Position numbers and translations under genes: made by a program. A model generated the notes under the pieces. It worked only from the letters and a program-made list of their open reading frames with translations. It ran no database searches and was not told the DNA's origin. Below, piece after piece: positions 15,712 through 25,054 of a DNA stretch of 64,000 bases. Every line of letters begins with the position of its first letter. The first letter of the stretch is position 1. The DNA comes from Streptococcus suis S735 (lineage in GTDB: Bacteria > Bacillota > Bacilli > Lactobacillales > Streptococcaceae): assembly GCF_000294495.1 (NCBI RefSeq), contig NC_018526.1, forward strand, positions 248,001-312,000, in the 5' to 3' direction.

Positions 15712-18363
15712 ATGGCTGATAAAAAAGTAGTATCACCAGAAGAAAAGTTGGTAGAAGCGCGCAAGCACGTCGATGAGCTTGTTCAAAAAGGTTTGGTTGC
15801 TCTTGATGAGTTCCGTAAACTTGGTCAAGAAGAAGTAGACTATATTGTAGCGAAAGCTTCGGTTGCGGCCCTTGATAAACATGGCGAATTGGCAATGCAC
15901 GCCTTTGAAGAAACCAAACGTGGTGTATTCGAAGACAAGGCTACTAAGAACTTGTTTGCCTGTGAGCACGTTGTCAATAACATGCGCCATACAAAAACAG
16001 TTGGTGTCATCGAGGAAGATGATGTAACAGGTTTGACTTTGATTGCTGAGCCGGTCGGTGTTGTTTGTGGTATCACACCAACAACAAACCCAACTTCTAC
16101 AGCAATCTTTAAATCATTGATTGCCTTGAAGACACGTAATCCAATTGTCTTTGCCTTCCACCCATCTGCGCAAGAATCTTCTGCTCATGCAGCTCGTGTT
16201 GTCTATGAAGCAGCTGTGGCAGCTGGTGCCCCTGAAAACTGTATCCAGTGGGTAACAAAACCATCTATGGAAGCAACGTCTGAGTTGATGAAACATGATG
16301 GTATTGCAACAATCCTTGCAACTGGTGGTAACGCAATGGTGCGTGCAGCTTACTCTTGTGGTAAACCTGCCCTTGGTGTAGGTGCAGGTAACGTTCCAGC
16401 CTATGTTGAAAAATCAGCAAACATCCGTCAGGCAGCACATGACATCGTTATGTCTAAGTCATTTGACAACGGTATGGTCTGTGCGTCAGAACAAGCGGTT
16501 ATCATTGATAAAGAAGTTTACGATGAGTTTGTAGCAGAATTCAAATCTTACAAAACTTACTTCGTTAATAAGAAAGAAAAAGCTCTTCTTGAAGAATACT
16601 GCTTCGGTGTGAAAGCTAACAGCAAAAACTGTGCTGAAGGTAAATTGAACGCAGACATCGTTGGTCGCCCAGCTGCATGGATCGCTGAGCAGGCCGGCTT
16701 CTCAGTACCAGAAGGTACAAACATCTTGGCAGCTGAGGTTGCTGAAATCGGTGAGAAAGAACCATTGACTCGTGAGAAATTGTCACCTGTTATTGCCGTC
16801 TTGAAAGTTGAAGGTCGTGCAGAAGGTCTTGAAGCAGCTCGCCAAATGGTTGAATTCCACGGTCTCGGTCACTCTGCAGCTATTCATACGGAAGACGCAG
16901 AATTGGCGAAAGAGTTTGGTACAATCGTACGTGCTATCCGTGTTATTTGGAACTCTCCATCTACTTTCGGTGGTATCGGTGATGTTTACAACGCATTCTT
17001 GCCATCATTGACACTTGGTTGTGGTTCTTACGGACGCAACTCAATCAGTGATAACGTAAGTGCTATGAACTTGCTCAACATCAAGAAAGTAGGAAGACGT
17101 AGAAATAATATGCAATGGTTTAAAGTTCCTTCTAAAACATACTTCGAACGTGACTCTATCCAATATCTCCAAAAATGCCGTGACGTTGAACGTGTCATGA
17201 TCGTTACAGACCGTGCCATGGTAGAACTTGGATTCCTAGATCGTATCATCGAACAATTGGACCTTCGTCGTAATAAAGTTGTTTATCAAATCTTCTCAGA
17301 CGTTGAGCCAGATCCAGACATCACAACGGTTTATAAAGGTACAGAATTGATGCGTACCTTCAAACCAGATACAATCATCGCACTCGGTGGTGGTTCACCA
17401 ATGGATGCTGCCAAAGTTATGTGGCTCTTCTACGAACAACCAACAGTTGATTTCCATGACCTAGTTCAAAAATTCATGGATATCCGTAAACGTGCCTTCA
17501 AGTTCCCAGAACTTGGTAAGAAATCTAAGTTTATCGCGATTCCAACTACCTCAGGTACAGGTTCAGAAGTAACACCGTTCGCCGTAATCTCTGATAAAGC
17601 AAACAACCGTAAATACCCAATCGCTGACTACTCATTGACACCAACTGTGGCAATCGTTGACCCAGCACTCGTATTGACAGTACCTGTACACGTTACAGCA
17701 GATACTGGTATGGACGTATTGACTCACGCTACAGAAGCATACGTTTCAACAGTAGCTAACGACTTTACAGATGGTTTAGCACTTCAAGCTATCAAACTAG
17801 TATTTGAAAACCTTGAAAGCTCAGTGAAGAATGCTGACTTTGTATCACGTGAGAAAATGCACAACGCATCAACTATGGCAGGTATGGCCTTCGCCAACGC
17901 ATTCCTAGGTATTTCTCACTCAATGGCTCATAAGATTGGTGGACGTTTCCATACCGTTCACGGTCGTACAAACGCTATCTTGCTTCCATACGTTATCCGC
18001 TACAACGGTACTCGTCCTGCCAAGACAGCTACATGGCCTAAGTACAACTACTATAAAGCAGATGAAAAATACCAAGACATCGCACGTCTTCTAGGCTTGC
18101 CATGCTCAACACCAGAAGAAGCTGTTGCAGCATACGCACAAGCAGTTTACGACCTCGGTGAACGCATCGGTATCCAAATGAATTTGAAAGCACAAGGTAT
18201 CGACGAGAAAGAACTCAAAGAACACTCTCGCGAATTGGCTCTTCTTGCCTACGAAGATCAATGTACCCCAGCTAACCCACGTCTAGCAATGGTTGACCAC
18301 ATGCAAGAAATCATCGAGGATGCCTACTACGGTTACAAAGAACGTCCAGGTCGCATCAAGTAA
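15712..18363 (+). CDS. adhE: Bifunctional acetaldehyde-CoA/alcohol dehydrogenase AdhE
   Basis: An 883-residue fusion of the expected length. Residues about 10-440 are a CoA-acylating aldehyde dehydrogenase, with the catalytic Cys in DNGMVCASEQAV (about residue 257). Residues about 465-870 are an iron-dependent alcohol dehydrogenase, with TTSGTGSEVTPFAV (about 614) and the metal-binding HSMAHKIGGRFHTVHGRTNA (about 738-757). It reduces acetyl-CoA to ethanol with two NADH, regenerating NAD in fermentation, and normally polymerises into spirosomes. TTTGGAGGAAC precedes the ATG. Codon use is strongly biased, as for highly expressed genes. Rex and cre sites upstream suggest redox and carbon control. 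Confidence 0.97.
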   Translation: MADKKVVSPEEKLVEARKHVDELVQKGLVALDEFRKLGQEEVDYIVAKASVAALDKHGELAMHAFEETKRGVFEDKATKNLFACEHVVNNMRHTKTVGVIEEDDVTGLTLIAEPVGVVCGITPTTNPTSTAIFKSLIALKTRNPIVFAFHPSAQESSAHAARVVYEAAVAAGAPENCIQWVTKPSMEATSELMKHDGIATILATGGNAMVRAAYSCGKPALGVGAGNVPAYVEKSANIRQAAHDIVMSKSFDNGMVCASEQAVIIDKEVYDEFVAEFKSYKTYFVNKKEKALLEEYCFGVKANSKNCAEGKLNADIVGRPAAWIAEQAGFSVPEGTNILAAEVAEIGEKEPLTREKLSPVIAVLKVEGRAEGLEAARQMVEFHGLGHSAAIHTEDAELAKEFGTIVRAIRVIWNSPSTFGGIGDVYNAFLPSLTLGCGSYGRNSISDNVSAMNLLNIKKVGRRRNNMQWFKVPSKTYFERDSIQYLQKCRDVERVMIVTDRAMVELGFLDRIIEQLDLRRNKVVYQIFSDVEPDPDITTVYKGTELMRTFKPDTIIALGGGSPMDAAKVMWLFYEQPTVDFHDLVQKFMDIRKRAFKFPELGKKSKFIAIPTTSGTGSEVTPFAVISDKANNRKYPIADYSLTPTVAIVDPALVLTVPVHVTADTGMDVLTHATEAYVSTVANDFTDGLALQAIKLVFENLESSVKNADFVSREKMHNASTMAGMAFANAFLGISHSMAHKIGGRFHTVHGRTNAILLPYVIRYNGTRPAKTATWPKYNYYKADEKYQDIARLLGLPCSTPEEAVAAYAQAVYDLGERIGIQMNLKAQGIDEKELKEHSRELALLAYEDQCTPANPRLAMVDHMQEIIEDAYYGYKERPGRIK

Positions 18364-18535
18364 GGATTTTCGTCACGATACATCGTTAAAGCTCCTTGCC
18401 TAACTTTAGTTATGCCTACGTCGCTTTGCCTTGTCTCGTTTAGAAAATCATTCCTTAGTGATTTAGATTCGCCTTCGTCAATCTGCCTAGAAAGGCTTAG
18501 GACTAGAAAAAGTCTAGGTAGGAGTAGTAAATCGT
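18364..18535. repeat. Intergenic sequence, possible dispersed repeat
   Basis: The 413-base gap between adhE and thrC contains gatacatcgt...ttgccta... and gccttgtctcgtt. Read on the minus strand, it shares gacaagg at one end and cgatgtatc at the other with the 56.0-56.15 kb intergenic region, suggesting a diverged dispersed element. No supported coding sequence is seen here. Confidence 0.3.
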
Positions 18536-18562
18536 ATCCTACTCAGTTGAACGGAGTAGGAT
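18536..18562 (+). terminator. Hairpin 1 after adhE
   Basis: ATCCTACTC and GAGTAGGAT form a 9-bp stem with a 9-base loop. No long T-run follows, so termination strength is uncertain. Confidence 0.5.
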
Positions 18563-18593
18563 TTATAGGTAAATTGCCTCCAAATATCGTAAG

Positions 18594-18626
18594 ACAATCC
18601 TCTATTGAAAAATAGGGGATTGTTTG
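18594..18626 (+). terminator. Terminator 2 after adhE
   Basis: ACAATCCTCTATT pairs with AATAGGGGATTGT around GAAA, followed by TTGTTTA. This 13-bp stem is the stronger of the two hairpins. Confidence 0.75.
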
Positions 18627-18776
18627 TTTAGAAATAATGGTGGAGATTCTGTAAAAAGCGAAAGTGGTTGGAAAGTTAGGGTTTAGCCGAGAAAAAGAGA
18701 CTTTTCTATCTATCTTTCACAATTTTCTGTCAATTTGTGGTAGAATAGAAAAAATAGATTTTTTATGAGGGATACC

Positions 18777-20261
18777 ATGACATTAGTATATCAATCAACA
18801 CGCGATGCTAAAAATACTGTATCGGCTAGTCAAGCGATTTTGCAGGGCTTGGCGACCGACGGTGGTTTGTTTACACCGCTTTCTATTCCAACAGTTGACT
18901 TGGATTTTTCTGTTTTGAAAGATGCTTCTTATCAAGACGTTGCCAAGCTGATTTTGTCGGCTTTCTTGGATGATTTTACGGCAGATGAGTTGGACTACTG
19001 TATCAATAACGCCTACGACAGTAAGTTTGACACGTCAGTTATTGCCCCAGTGGTTAAGCTAAAAGGTCAGTACAACTTGGAGCTCTTCCGTGGCTCAACC
19101 ATTGCCTTCAAGGATATGGCTCTGTCCATCCTCCCTTACTTGATGGCGACGGCGACTAAAAAGCACGGTTTGGAAAACGAAATTGTCATCCTGACCGCGA
19201 CTTCAGGCGATACAGGCAAGGCAGCCATGGCTGGTTTTGCGGACGTTCCTGGCACACAAATCATTGTCTTCTATCCGCGTGACGGGGTATCTAAGGTCCA
19301 AGAATTGCAGATGACCACGCAGACAGGGGCTAATACCCACGTGGTGGCTATTGACGGTAACTTCGACGATGCCCAGACCAATGTCAAACACATGTTCAAC
19401 GATGAGGCACTCCGTGCCAAGTTGGCGGCTAAGAAACTCCAGTTTTCATCTGCCAACTCTATGAACATCGGCCGCTTGGTGCCACAGATTGTTTACTATG
19501 TCTATGCCTACGCTCAGCTGGTTAAGACTGGTGAGATTGCGGCGGGCGACAAGGTCAACTTCACCGTTCCAACAGGAAACTTTGGAAACATCTTGGCAGC
19601 TTATTACGCCAAACAAATCGGTCTGCCAGTTGGCAAGCTCATCTGTGCGTCCAACGACAACAATGTCCTAACCGACTTCTTCGCGACAGGCGTTTACGAT
19701 AAGAACCGTACCTTCCGCGTGACCACCAGTCCGTCCATGGACATCTTGGTGTCTTCTAACTTGGAGCGCTTGATTTTCCATCTCTTTGGCAATGACGCTG
19801 CAAAAACAGCTGAGCTGATGGAAGCCTTGAACACAGCTGGTCAGTATGACATTCAAGGGGCTGACGCGGAAATCCTCTCTCTCTTTGCTGCCGCCTTTGC
19901 GACGGAAGAAGAAACCGCTGCGGAAATCAAGCGTGTCTATGACGAGTCAGACTACATTGAAGATCCACATACGGCTGTTGCCTCAGCTGTCTATAAACAG
20001 TATGTGGAGCAAACAGGGGACCAAACTCCGACAGTGATTGCTTCTACAGCAAGTCCTTACAAGTTCCCTGTGGTTGCGGTAGAGGCGGTGACAGGCCAGT
20101 CAGGTTTGTCTGACTTTGAAGCCCTTGCAAAATTGCATGAGATTTCAGGTGTAGACTTGCCACCAGCTGTGGACGGCTTGGAAACGGCACCCGTCCGCCA
20201 CAATACCGTCGTTGCAGCTGCCGATATGCAGACTGAAGTAGAACGCTATTTGGGTGTTTAA
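18777..20261 (+). CDS. thrC: Threonine synthase
   Basis: A 494-residue PLP enzyme converting O-phosphohomoserine to threonine, of the long form usual in streptococci. The PLP lysine is in GSTIAFKDMALS (about residue 110), the phosphate-binding segment is TATSGDTGKAAM (about 144-155) and the NFGNILAAYYAKQIG segment (about 265) is conserved. The ATG at 18777 is chosen over one four codons upstream because GAGGG is correctly spaced and the N-terminus MTLVYQSTRDA is typical. It is transcribed alone with a terminator downstream; hom and thrB are not in the window. Confidence 0.96.
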   Translation: MTLVYQSTRDAKNTVSASQAILQGLATDGGLFTPLSIPTVDLDFSVLKDASYQDVAKLILSAFLDDFTADELDYCINNAYDSKFDTSVIAPVVKLKGQYNLELFRGSTIAFKDMALSILPYLMATATKKHGLENEIVILTATSGDTGKAAMAGFADVPGTQIIVFYPRDGVSKVQELQMTTQTGANTHVVAIDGNFDDAQTNVKHMFNDEALRAKLAAKKLQFSSANSMNIGRLVPQIVYYVYAYAQLVKTGEIAAGDKVNFTVPTGNFGNILAAYYAKQIGLPVGKLICASNDNNVLTDFFATGVYDKNRTFRVTTSPSMDILVSSNLERLIFHLFGNDAAKTAELMEALNTAGQYDIQGADAEILSLFAAAFATEEETAAEIKRVYDESDYIEDPHTAVASAVYKQYVEQTGDQTPTVIASTASPYKFPVVAVEAVTGQSGLSDFEALAKLHEISGVDLPPAVDGLETAPVRHNTVVAAADMQTEVERYLGV

Positions 20262-20278
20262 TTTCGATTTATTTTATG

Positions 20279-20310
20279 ACAAACTGCTCATTTTGAACAG
20301 TTTGTTTTCT
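20279..20310 (+). terminator. thrC terminator
   Basis: ACAAACTG and CAGTTTGT form an 8-bp stem with an 11-base loop, followed by TTTCTTTTT. Confidence 0.85.
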
Positions 20311-20389
20311 TTTTGTGGTTTAAATTAAAATTTACAGATAATTCAAAGAATGATATACTATATAGGAATACTGAATAGTGAGGTGGATG

Positions 20390-22150
20390 ATGGCACAAGA
20401 GCAGGAGAAAATCTCCAGAGAAAAGAAAAAAGCCCTCTTGAAGCGGCTCAAAGAACGCATCAAACCCAAGATGAAGCTGGTTTATTTGGCAGCCTTTCTA
20501 TCATGGGTGCAATTTTTGATGCGGATTATTTCCTTTTATCTGATTGCTAAGGGCTTTGTGAGCTACTATGAGGGTGGTCAGGTTGATCTGGTACGCTTTG
20601 TCCTCATCTTGCTGGGGCTCAATGCTTTTGGCTATGGTGTGGCTCTGATTGCCAAGCGTTTGCAGGGGCTGGGCTCCCAGTTTGCACGGGATTCGCTCAA
20701 GCAGTCTTTCTTTGAGGTTCTTTTGGCCAAGGATGGTCAGTTTGCGTCCAAAGCGACGGCGGCGGATGTTTTTAACATCGCTTCTCAGGGGATTGATAGC
20801 CTGGATACCTACTATTCCTACTACATGGCTTCGTCCTTGCGGACCCAGTTCAACTGTGCGACGGTTCTCTTGCTGGTTTTTCTGATTTTCCCGCTGGGTG
20901 CAGTCATTTTCATCTTGGCCTTGCCTCTGATTCCCATTTCCATTATCGCTATGCAGAAGCGGTCCAAGCGGATCATGAATCGCTATTGGGGTTCCTATAT
21001 GGATGTGGGCAATCTTTTCCTGGATGACCTCAAGGGCCTCAACACCCTCTATTCTTATCAGGCGGATGCCACCTACGAAAAGACCTTCAATGAACAGGCC
21101 GAGGACTTCCGCGATGCGACCATGGAGTTGCTCAGCTTTCAGTTGCAAGCGGTGGGCTACATGGATGCGGTCATGTATCTGGGGATTGGCTTGTCTGGTT
21201 TTGTGGCGGTCAATAGCCTAGCAGCAGGCAATTTGTCCCTCTTTAGTATGCTCTTCTTTGTCCTCATTGCGACGGAGTTTTTTGCACCCATACGGGAACA
21301 GGGCTACGGTATGCACTTGGTGATGATGAATACCAAGATGGCGGATCGCATTTTTGGTTTCTTGGACAGTATGACAGCGGAGCAGGAAATCGATTCTGTC
21401 CATGTGCCTGCTTTTGACAGTCTAAAACTAGAAGATTTGGCCTTTGCCTACGGAGAAAAGCCGGTCCTAGAAGATATTTCCATGACCATGCCGGCTGGTA
21501 AGGTATATGCTTTGGCCGGCGAGTCAGGGCAGGGGAAAACGACCTTGGCCCAGCTGCTCTTGGGACGCTTGCGGGCGGATAAGGGAGCTATTTACTTGGG
21601 TGAGCAGGAGATTTCAGGTATCAGTAAGCTTTCTCTGAATGAGCAGGTCCTCTATGTGTCGGGCCAGTCAACCTTGCTTAACCAGTCTATCTACCATAAC
21701 TTGCGGATGGCTTGTGACTGGTCCAAGGAGGACATCTTGGCTTGGGCAGATCAGCATGGGGTCTTGCAGTTTGTCAAGAATCTGCCAGACGGTTTGGATA
21801 CGATTGTGGGTGATGACGGTGCTTTCTTGTCGCCTGGTCAACGCCAGCAGGTTATCTGTGCCCGTGCGGTCTTGGCTAAACGCTCCCTTTATATCTTTGA
21901 CGAGGTGACGTCCAGCGTCGATCAGGACAATGAAGGCTTGATTTACGACCTCATTGACTTGGTGGCCAAGGATGCGATTGTCATCATCATAACCCATAAG
22001 ATGAAACAGGTGGAGCAGGCAGATGACATCCTCTTCCTGTCTGCGGAGGGAGCTGTGACAGGCAACTATGCCACGCTTTATCAGACTAGCTTGGCTTACG
22101 GTCAACTGGTCGATCAACAAAGAGAATTGGAGGAAGCAGTTTATGGATAA
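20390..22150 (+). CDS. ABC half-transporter, exporter fold (first of a pair)
   Basis: A 586-residue fused membrane/ATPase protein: six transmembrane segments in about residues 25-310 and an ABC domain in about 350-575. The Walker A is GESGQGKTT (about 382), the signature LSPGQRQQ and the Walker B LYIFDEVTSSVD. The start is the ATG at 20390, correctly spaced from GAGGTGG. Its stop overlaps the next ABC gene by eight bases, so the two likely form a heterodimer. The pair resembles CydDC and the exporter-fold importers YbtPQ. It leads a six-gene operon with an ECF importer and a MATE exporter. Transport direction and substrate are not decidable from sequence. Confidence 0.88.
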   Translation: MAQEQEKISREKKKALLKRLKERIKPKMKLVYLAAFLSWVQFLMRIISFYLIAKGFVSYYEGGQVDLVRFVLILLGLNAFGYGVALIAKRLQGLGSQFARDSLKQSFFEVLLAKDGQFASKATAADVFNIASQGIDSLDTYYSYYMASSLRTQFNCATVLLLVFLIFPLGAVIFILALPLIPISIIAMQKRSKRIMNRYWGSYMDVGNLFLDDLKGLNTLYSYQADATYEKTFNEQAEDFRDATMELLSFQLQAVGYMDAVMYLGIGLSGFVAVNSLAAGNLSLFSMLFFVLIATEFFAPIREQGYGMHLVMMNTKMADRIFGFLDSMTAEQEIDSVHVPAFDSLKLEDLAFAYGEKPVLEDISMTMPAGKVYALAGESGQGKTTLAQLLLGRLRADKGAIYLGEQEISGISKLSLNEQVLYVSGQSTLLNQSIYHNLRMACDWSKEDILAWADQHGVLQFVKNLPDGLDTIVGDDGAFLSPGQRQQVICARAVLAKRSLYIFDEVTSSVDQDNEGLIYDLIDLVAKDAIVIIITHKMKQVEQADDILFLSAEGAVTGNYATLYQTSLAYGQLVDQQRELEEAVYG

Positions 22151-23804
22151 GAAAGAAATGCCAACACGAGTGCTGATTCCGAGACTCTTGCAGTCCATGA
22201 AGCACCTCTTGCCACGGATTGCGGTTGCGGTTTGCTTTGCGGTCTTGGGACAGGTGGTGACCATTGCTATTCCAGTTATGCTGGTCTATCTGGCTTTCAA
22301 TGCCCTTACTGGCAATCCTGCTCCGCTATGGACCTTGGGAATCCTCATTCTCCTAGCTCTTTTACGTGGTGCCTTCCGCTATGGTGAGCATTACTTTGGT
22401 CATTATGTGGCCTTTCATACGCTGGCGGCTTACCGTCGCTTGATTTTCGCAAAATTGCGGGCCTTGGCTCCTGGGAAATTGGACCGGCAGGACAGCGGTA
22501 GCCTGCTTAAGATGATTGGGGAGGATATTGAGGCCTTGGAGGTTTTCTTTGCCCATACCATTGCCCCGATTTGTACAGGGATTTTGGTGGCTCTTGGTTT
22601 GACGGTCTATTTTGGTCTATCTAGTTGGGGTTTGGCTTTTCTGGCTCTGGTGACCTATGCTCTTTTAGCGATTGCTATTCCAAATCAGTTTGCTCAGCAG
22701 TTACAACCCTTGCTCAAGGAGCAAAATGCTAGCCGTAAGGGCTATGTGTCCTACTTTATTGAAAGTCTTAAGAGCATGAAGGATCTCATGCAGTTCCAGC
22801 AGACAGATGCTCGCTTCGCCAATCTGACTCAGAAAAGCCAAGAGGTCAATGGTCAGGAGAGAAGGGTCGCCCAGACCAACTTCATGCAGTATGCCGTCTC
22901 CTTCTTGGTGGTCGGCTTGTCTATCATGGGCTTTGCCTGGCTGACCTTCGACTTGGTGGGTAGTCAGAGTTTGGACTTAGCAACAGGAGTAGCCCTGCTG
23001 GTTTCTTTCATTAGCTCCTTTGCTCCCTTCTTGGAACTCAGCCGTCTGCCTCTTGGTTTCAAGCGGGCTATGAATGCTGGTCGCAACATCTATGCTCTTT
23101 TGGATGAAAAAGAAGCAGAGCGAACAGGTGAGCTTGTTGAGGTCAGCGTGACAGACATTGCTATTGAGCAACTGGACTTCGACTATGATGTCCGAGAAAC
23201 AGGCCTTTATCGTAACCTGTCTGTCCAGTTTGAACAGGGAGGCATCATTGGTCTGGTTGGTGAGTCTGGTGCAGGAAAATCCACCTTGATGAAACTAATT
23301 ATGCGGTGGTATGATTGGCAGCAAGGCCAAATCCGCCTGTCTGGCTTGGATAGTCGGCAGGTAGATAAGGCTCATTTGCAGGGGGCTTTTGCCTATGTAC
23401 CACAGGTGCCACAAATCTTCCGCCAGACCATTCGGGAAAATCTTGTCTTGGGTCGTACGGATATATCGGATGAAACCATCATGGACTTGGCAGAAAAATG
23501 CCATATGAAAGAACGGATTTTGGCAGCACCGCAGGGCTTGGATACGCTTGTGGAGGCCAGTGATTTTTCAGCAGGAGAGGGGCAACGCTTGGAACTCATG
23601 CGGGCCCTGCTCAAAAATGCGGATTGCTATATCTTTGATGAGCCAACTAGTAACCTAGATTCGCTCAATGAAGCCCGCTTTATCCAACTGGTTAAGGAAC
23701 ACTGCCAGGGCATGGTCTTCTTGATTTCTCATAGAAGCTCGACCATGGCTTGTGCGGATACCATTTTCCGCTTGGAAGACGGACAATTAGTAAAGGAAAA
23801 ATAA
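22143..23804 (+). CDS. ABC half-transporter, exporter fold (second of a pair)
   Basis: A 553-residue partner of the preceding gene: membrane domain in about residues 15-310, ABC domain in about 335-545. The Walker A is GESGAGKST (about 384) and the Walker B CYIFDEPTSNLD. The signature loop is altered (FSAGEGQRLE), while the first subunit has a near-normal LSPGQ, so the two ATP sites differ. The start at 22143 is preceded by GGAGG; the open frame extends upstream only over coding sequence of the first gene. The next gene follows directly, its ATG right after this stop. Confidence 0.88.
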   Translation: MDKKEMPTRVLIPRLLQSMKHLLPRIAVAVCFAVLGQVVTIAIPVMLVYLAFNALTGNPAPLWTLGILILLALLRGAFRYGEHYFGHYVAFHTLAAYRRLIFAKLRALAPGKLDRQDSGSLLKMIGEDIEALEVFFAHTIAPICTGILVALGLTVYFGLSSWGLAFLALVTYALLAIAIPNQFAQQLQPLLKEQNASRKGYVSYFIESLKSMKDLMQFQQTDARFANLTQKSQEVNGQERRVAQTNFMQYAVSFLVVGLSIMGFAWLTFDLVGSQSLDLATGVALLVSFISSFAPFLELSRLPLGFKRAMNAGRNIYALLDEKEAERTGELVEVSVTDIAIEQLDFDYDVRETGLYRNLSVQFEQGGIIGLVGESGAGKSTLMKLIMRWYDWQQGQIRLSGLDSRQVDKAHLQGAFAYVPQVPQIFRQTIRENLVLGRTDISDETIMDLAEKCHMKERILAAPQGLDTLVEASDFSAGEGQRLELMRALLKNADCYIFDEPTSNLDSLNEARFIQLVKEHCQGMVFLISHRSSTMACADTIFRLEDGQLVKEK

Positions 23805-24398
23805 ATGAAGAAATTACAAGTAAAAGATCTGATGGTAACAGGGGCTTTTGCTGCCCTCTACTTTGTTTGTGTTGGTCTAGGAACCTTGTTGAGCTTGGTT
23901 TTTGATCGTTCGGGTAATATGATGTATGCACCTGCGGGAGCAGCCCTTTTGGCAGGACCTGTTTATATGTTATTGGTAGCCAAGGTTGGTAAATTTGGTT
24001 CAATTAGTCTGGTTGGAGCAGTAATGGCCTGTTTCTTTTTCCTATCAGGCTATATGACAGCGGCCTTTCTCCCAAGTTTGACCTTTGGTTTTTTGGCAGA
24101 AATGGTAGCGAAGTCAGGTCACTATAAACAAAAATGGACCAATCTTTTTAGCTATATCATTTTCTCTTTTGGAAACTTAGGACCTATTATTCTTATGTGG
24201 TTCATGCGAGATGCCTATGAGGCCAATCTTTTGGCACGTGGAAAATCAGCAGAATACATCGCTCGTGTCATGCTTGATTTCACTCCAGAGAATGTGCTAT
24301 GGTTGTCAACGACCATTATCTTAACAGCTCTTATCAGTGGTTTGTTTGGTCAATATATGCTTCAGCGCTATTTTAAACAATCAGGTTATCTTTCATGA
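23805..24398 (+). CDS. ECF transporter substrate-binding (S) component, trep_Strep family
   Basis: A 197-residue integral membrane protein with about six hydrophobic segments and the N-terminal LQVKDLMVTGAFAALYFVC segment usual for S components of the MptD/trep_Strep type. It begins at the base after the stop of the second ABC gene and overlaps the EcfT gene by four bases (ATGA). In ECF transporters the S component binds the substrate and topples in the membrane, driven by EcfT and EcfA. The substrate of the trep_Strep family is not known to me. Having its own T and A genes adjacent makes this a dedicated group-I-like system. Confidence 0.87.
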   Translation: MKKLQVKDLMVTGAFAALYFVCVGLGTLLSLVFDRSGNMMYAPAGAALLAGPVYMLLVAKVGKFGSISLVGAVMACFFFLSGYMTAAFLPSLTFGFLAEMVAKSGHYKQKWTNLFSYIIFSFGNLGPIILMWFMRDAYEANLLARGKSAEYIARVMLDFTPENVLWLSTTIILTALISGLFGQYMLQRYFKQSGYLS

Positions 24399-25054
24399 AA
24401 TTAGATGCTCGTACAAAAATTATTCTCGTCATCTTCACTAGTTTTACCTATGGGATGAGGCTTACAATATTAGAAAATGCAGTGCTGGTCTTAGGCCTTA
24501 GCCTGCTTTTCTGGTTTTCTGGAAAGCGGAAAATGGCTATAATGAGTCCGATAGCCTATTCTATTTTTTGTCTGTTGTCCTATATTACATTTTTACCAGC
24601 ATGGCTGACGCATTTGTTACTTGTATTGACCTATACATGGCCTCCGCTTTTGGCAGGACATCTATTACTGATGACGACAAGTGGTTACGAACTCATTCAT
24701 GGCTTGCGGAAATGGCACCTGCCAGAGGTATTTCTTTTGACGTTGGGAGTAATGTTTCGTTTCCTACCTGCCATTAAACAGGATGCTCGTACGATTTGTG
24801 CCTCTTTGAAGGTTAGAGGAATTTTTTTACGGAAGAGAGATGTGGTTTGTAAGCCACTCCAGTACATGGAGTTTTTCTTGGTTCCCTTGATGATGTCTCT
24901 CTTGCGAACAGCTCAGGAATTGACAGTAGCCAGTCTGACAAAAGGTTTGGCTGTGTCTACGAAATCACCTGCATATATTTGGTCGTCTTGGACCGTGCTA
25001 GATTGGAGTCTTTGTTTATGTTGTCTCGGTTTTCTGATTCTCGTCCGGCTGTGA
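24395..25054 (+). CDS. ECF transporter transmembrane (T) component
   Basis: A 219-residue membrane protein of the CbiQ/EcfT family: MKLDARTKIILVIFTSF is the usual start and the coupling helices are in VFLLTLGVMFRFLPAIKQDA and the ASLKVRGI segment (about residues 135-145). It overlaps the S-component gene by four bases. It links the S component to the ATPase. The gene downstream overlaps its end by 37 bases. Confidence 0.88.
   Translation: MKLDARTKIILVIFTSFTYGMRLTILENAVLVLGLSLLFWFSGKRKMAIMSPIAYSIFCLLSYITFLPAWLTHLLLVLTYTWPPLLAGHLLLMTTSGYELIHGLRKWHLPEVFLLTLGVMFRFLPAIKQDARTICASLKVRGIFLRKRDVVCKPLQYMEFFLVPLMMSLLRTAQELTVASLTKGLAVSTKSPAYIWSSWTVLDWSLCLCCLGFLILVRL

Noticed and set aside
24979..25018. 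Upstream start for the fused EcfA
   Set aside because: It would overlap ecfT by 76 bases, add 13 unconserved residues, and has no better ribosome site than the ATG at 25018.
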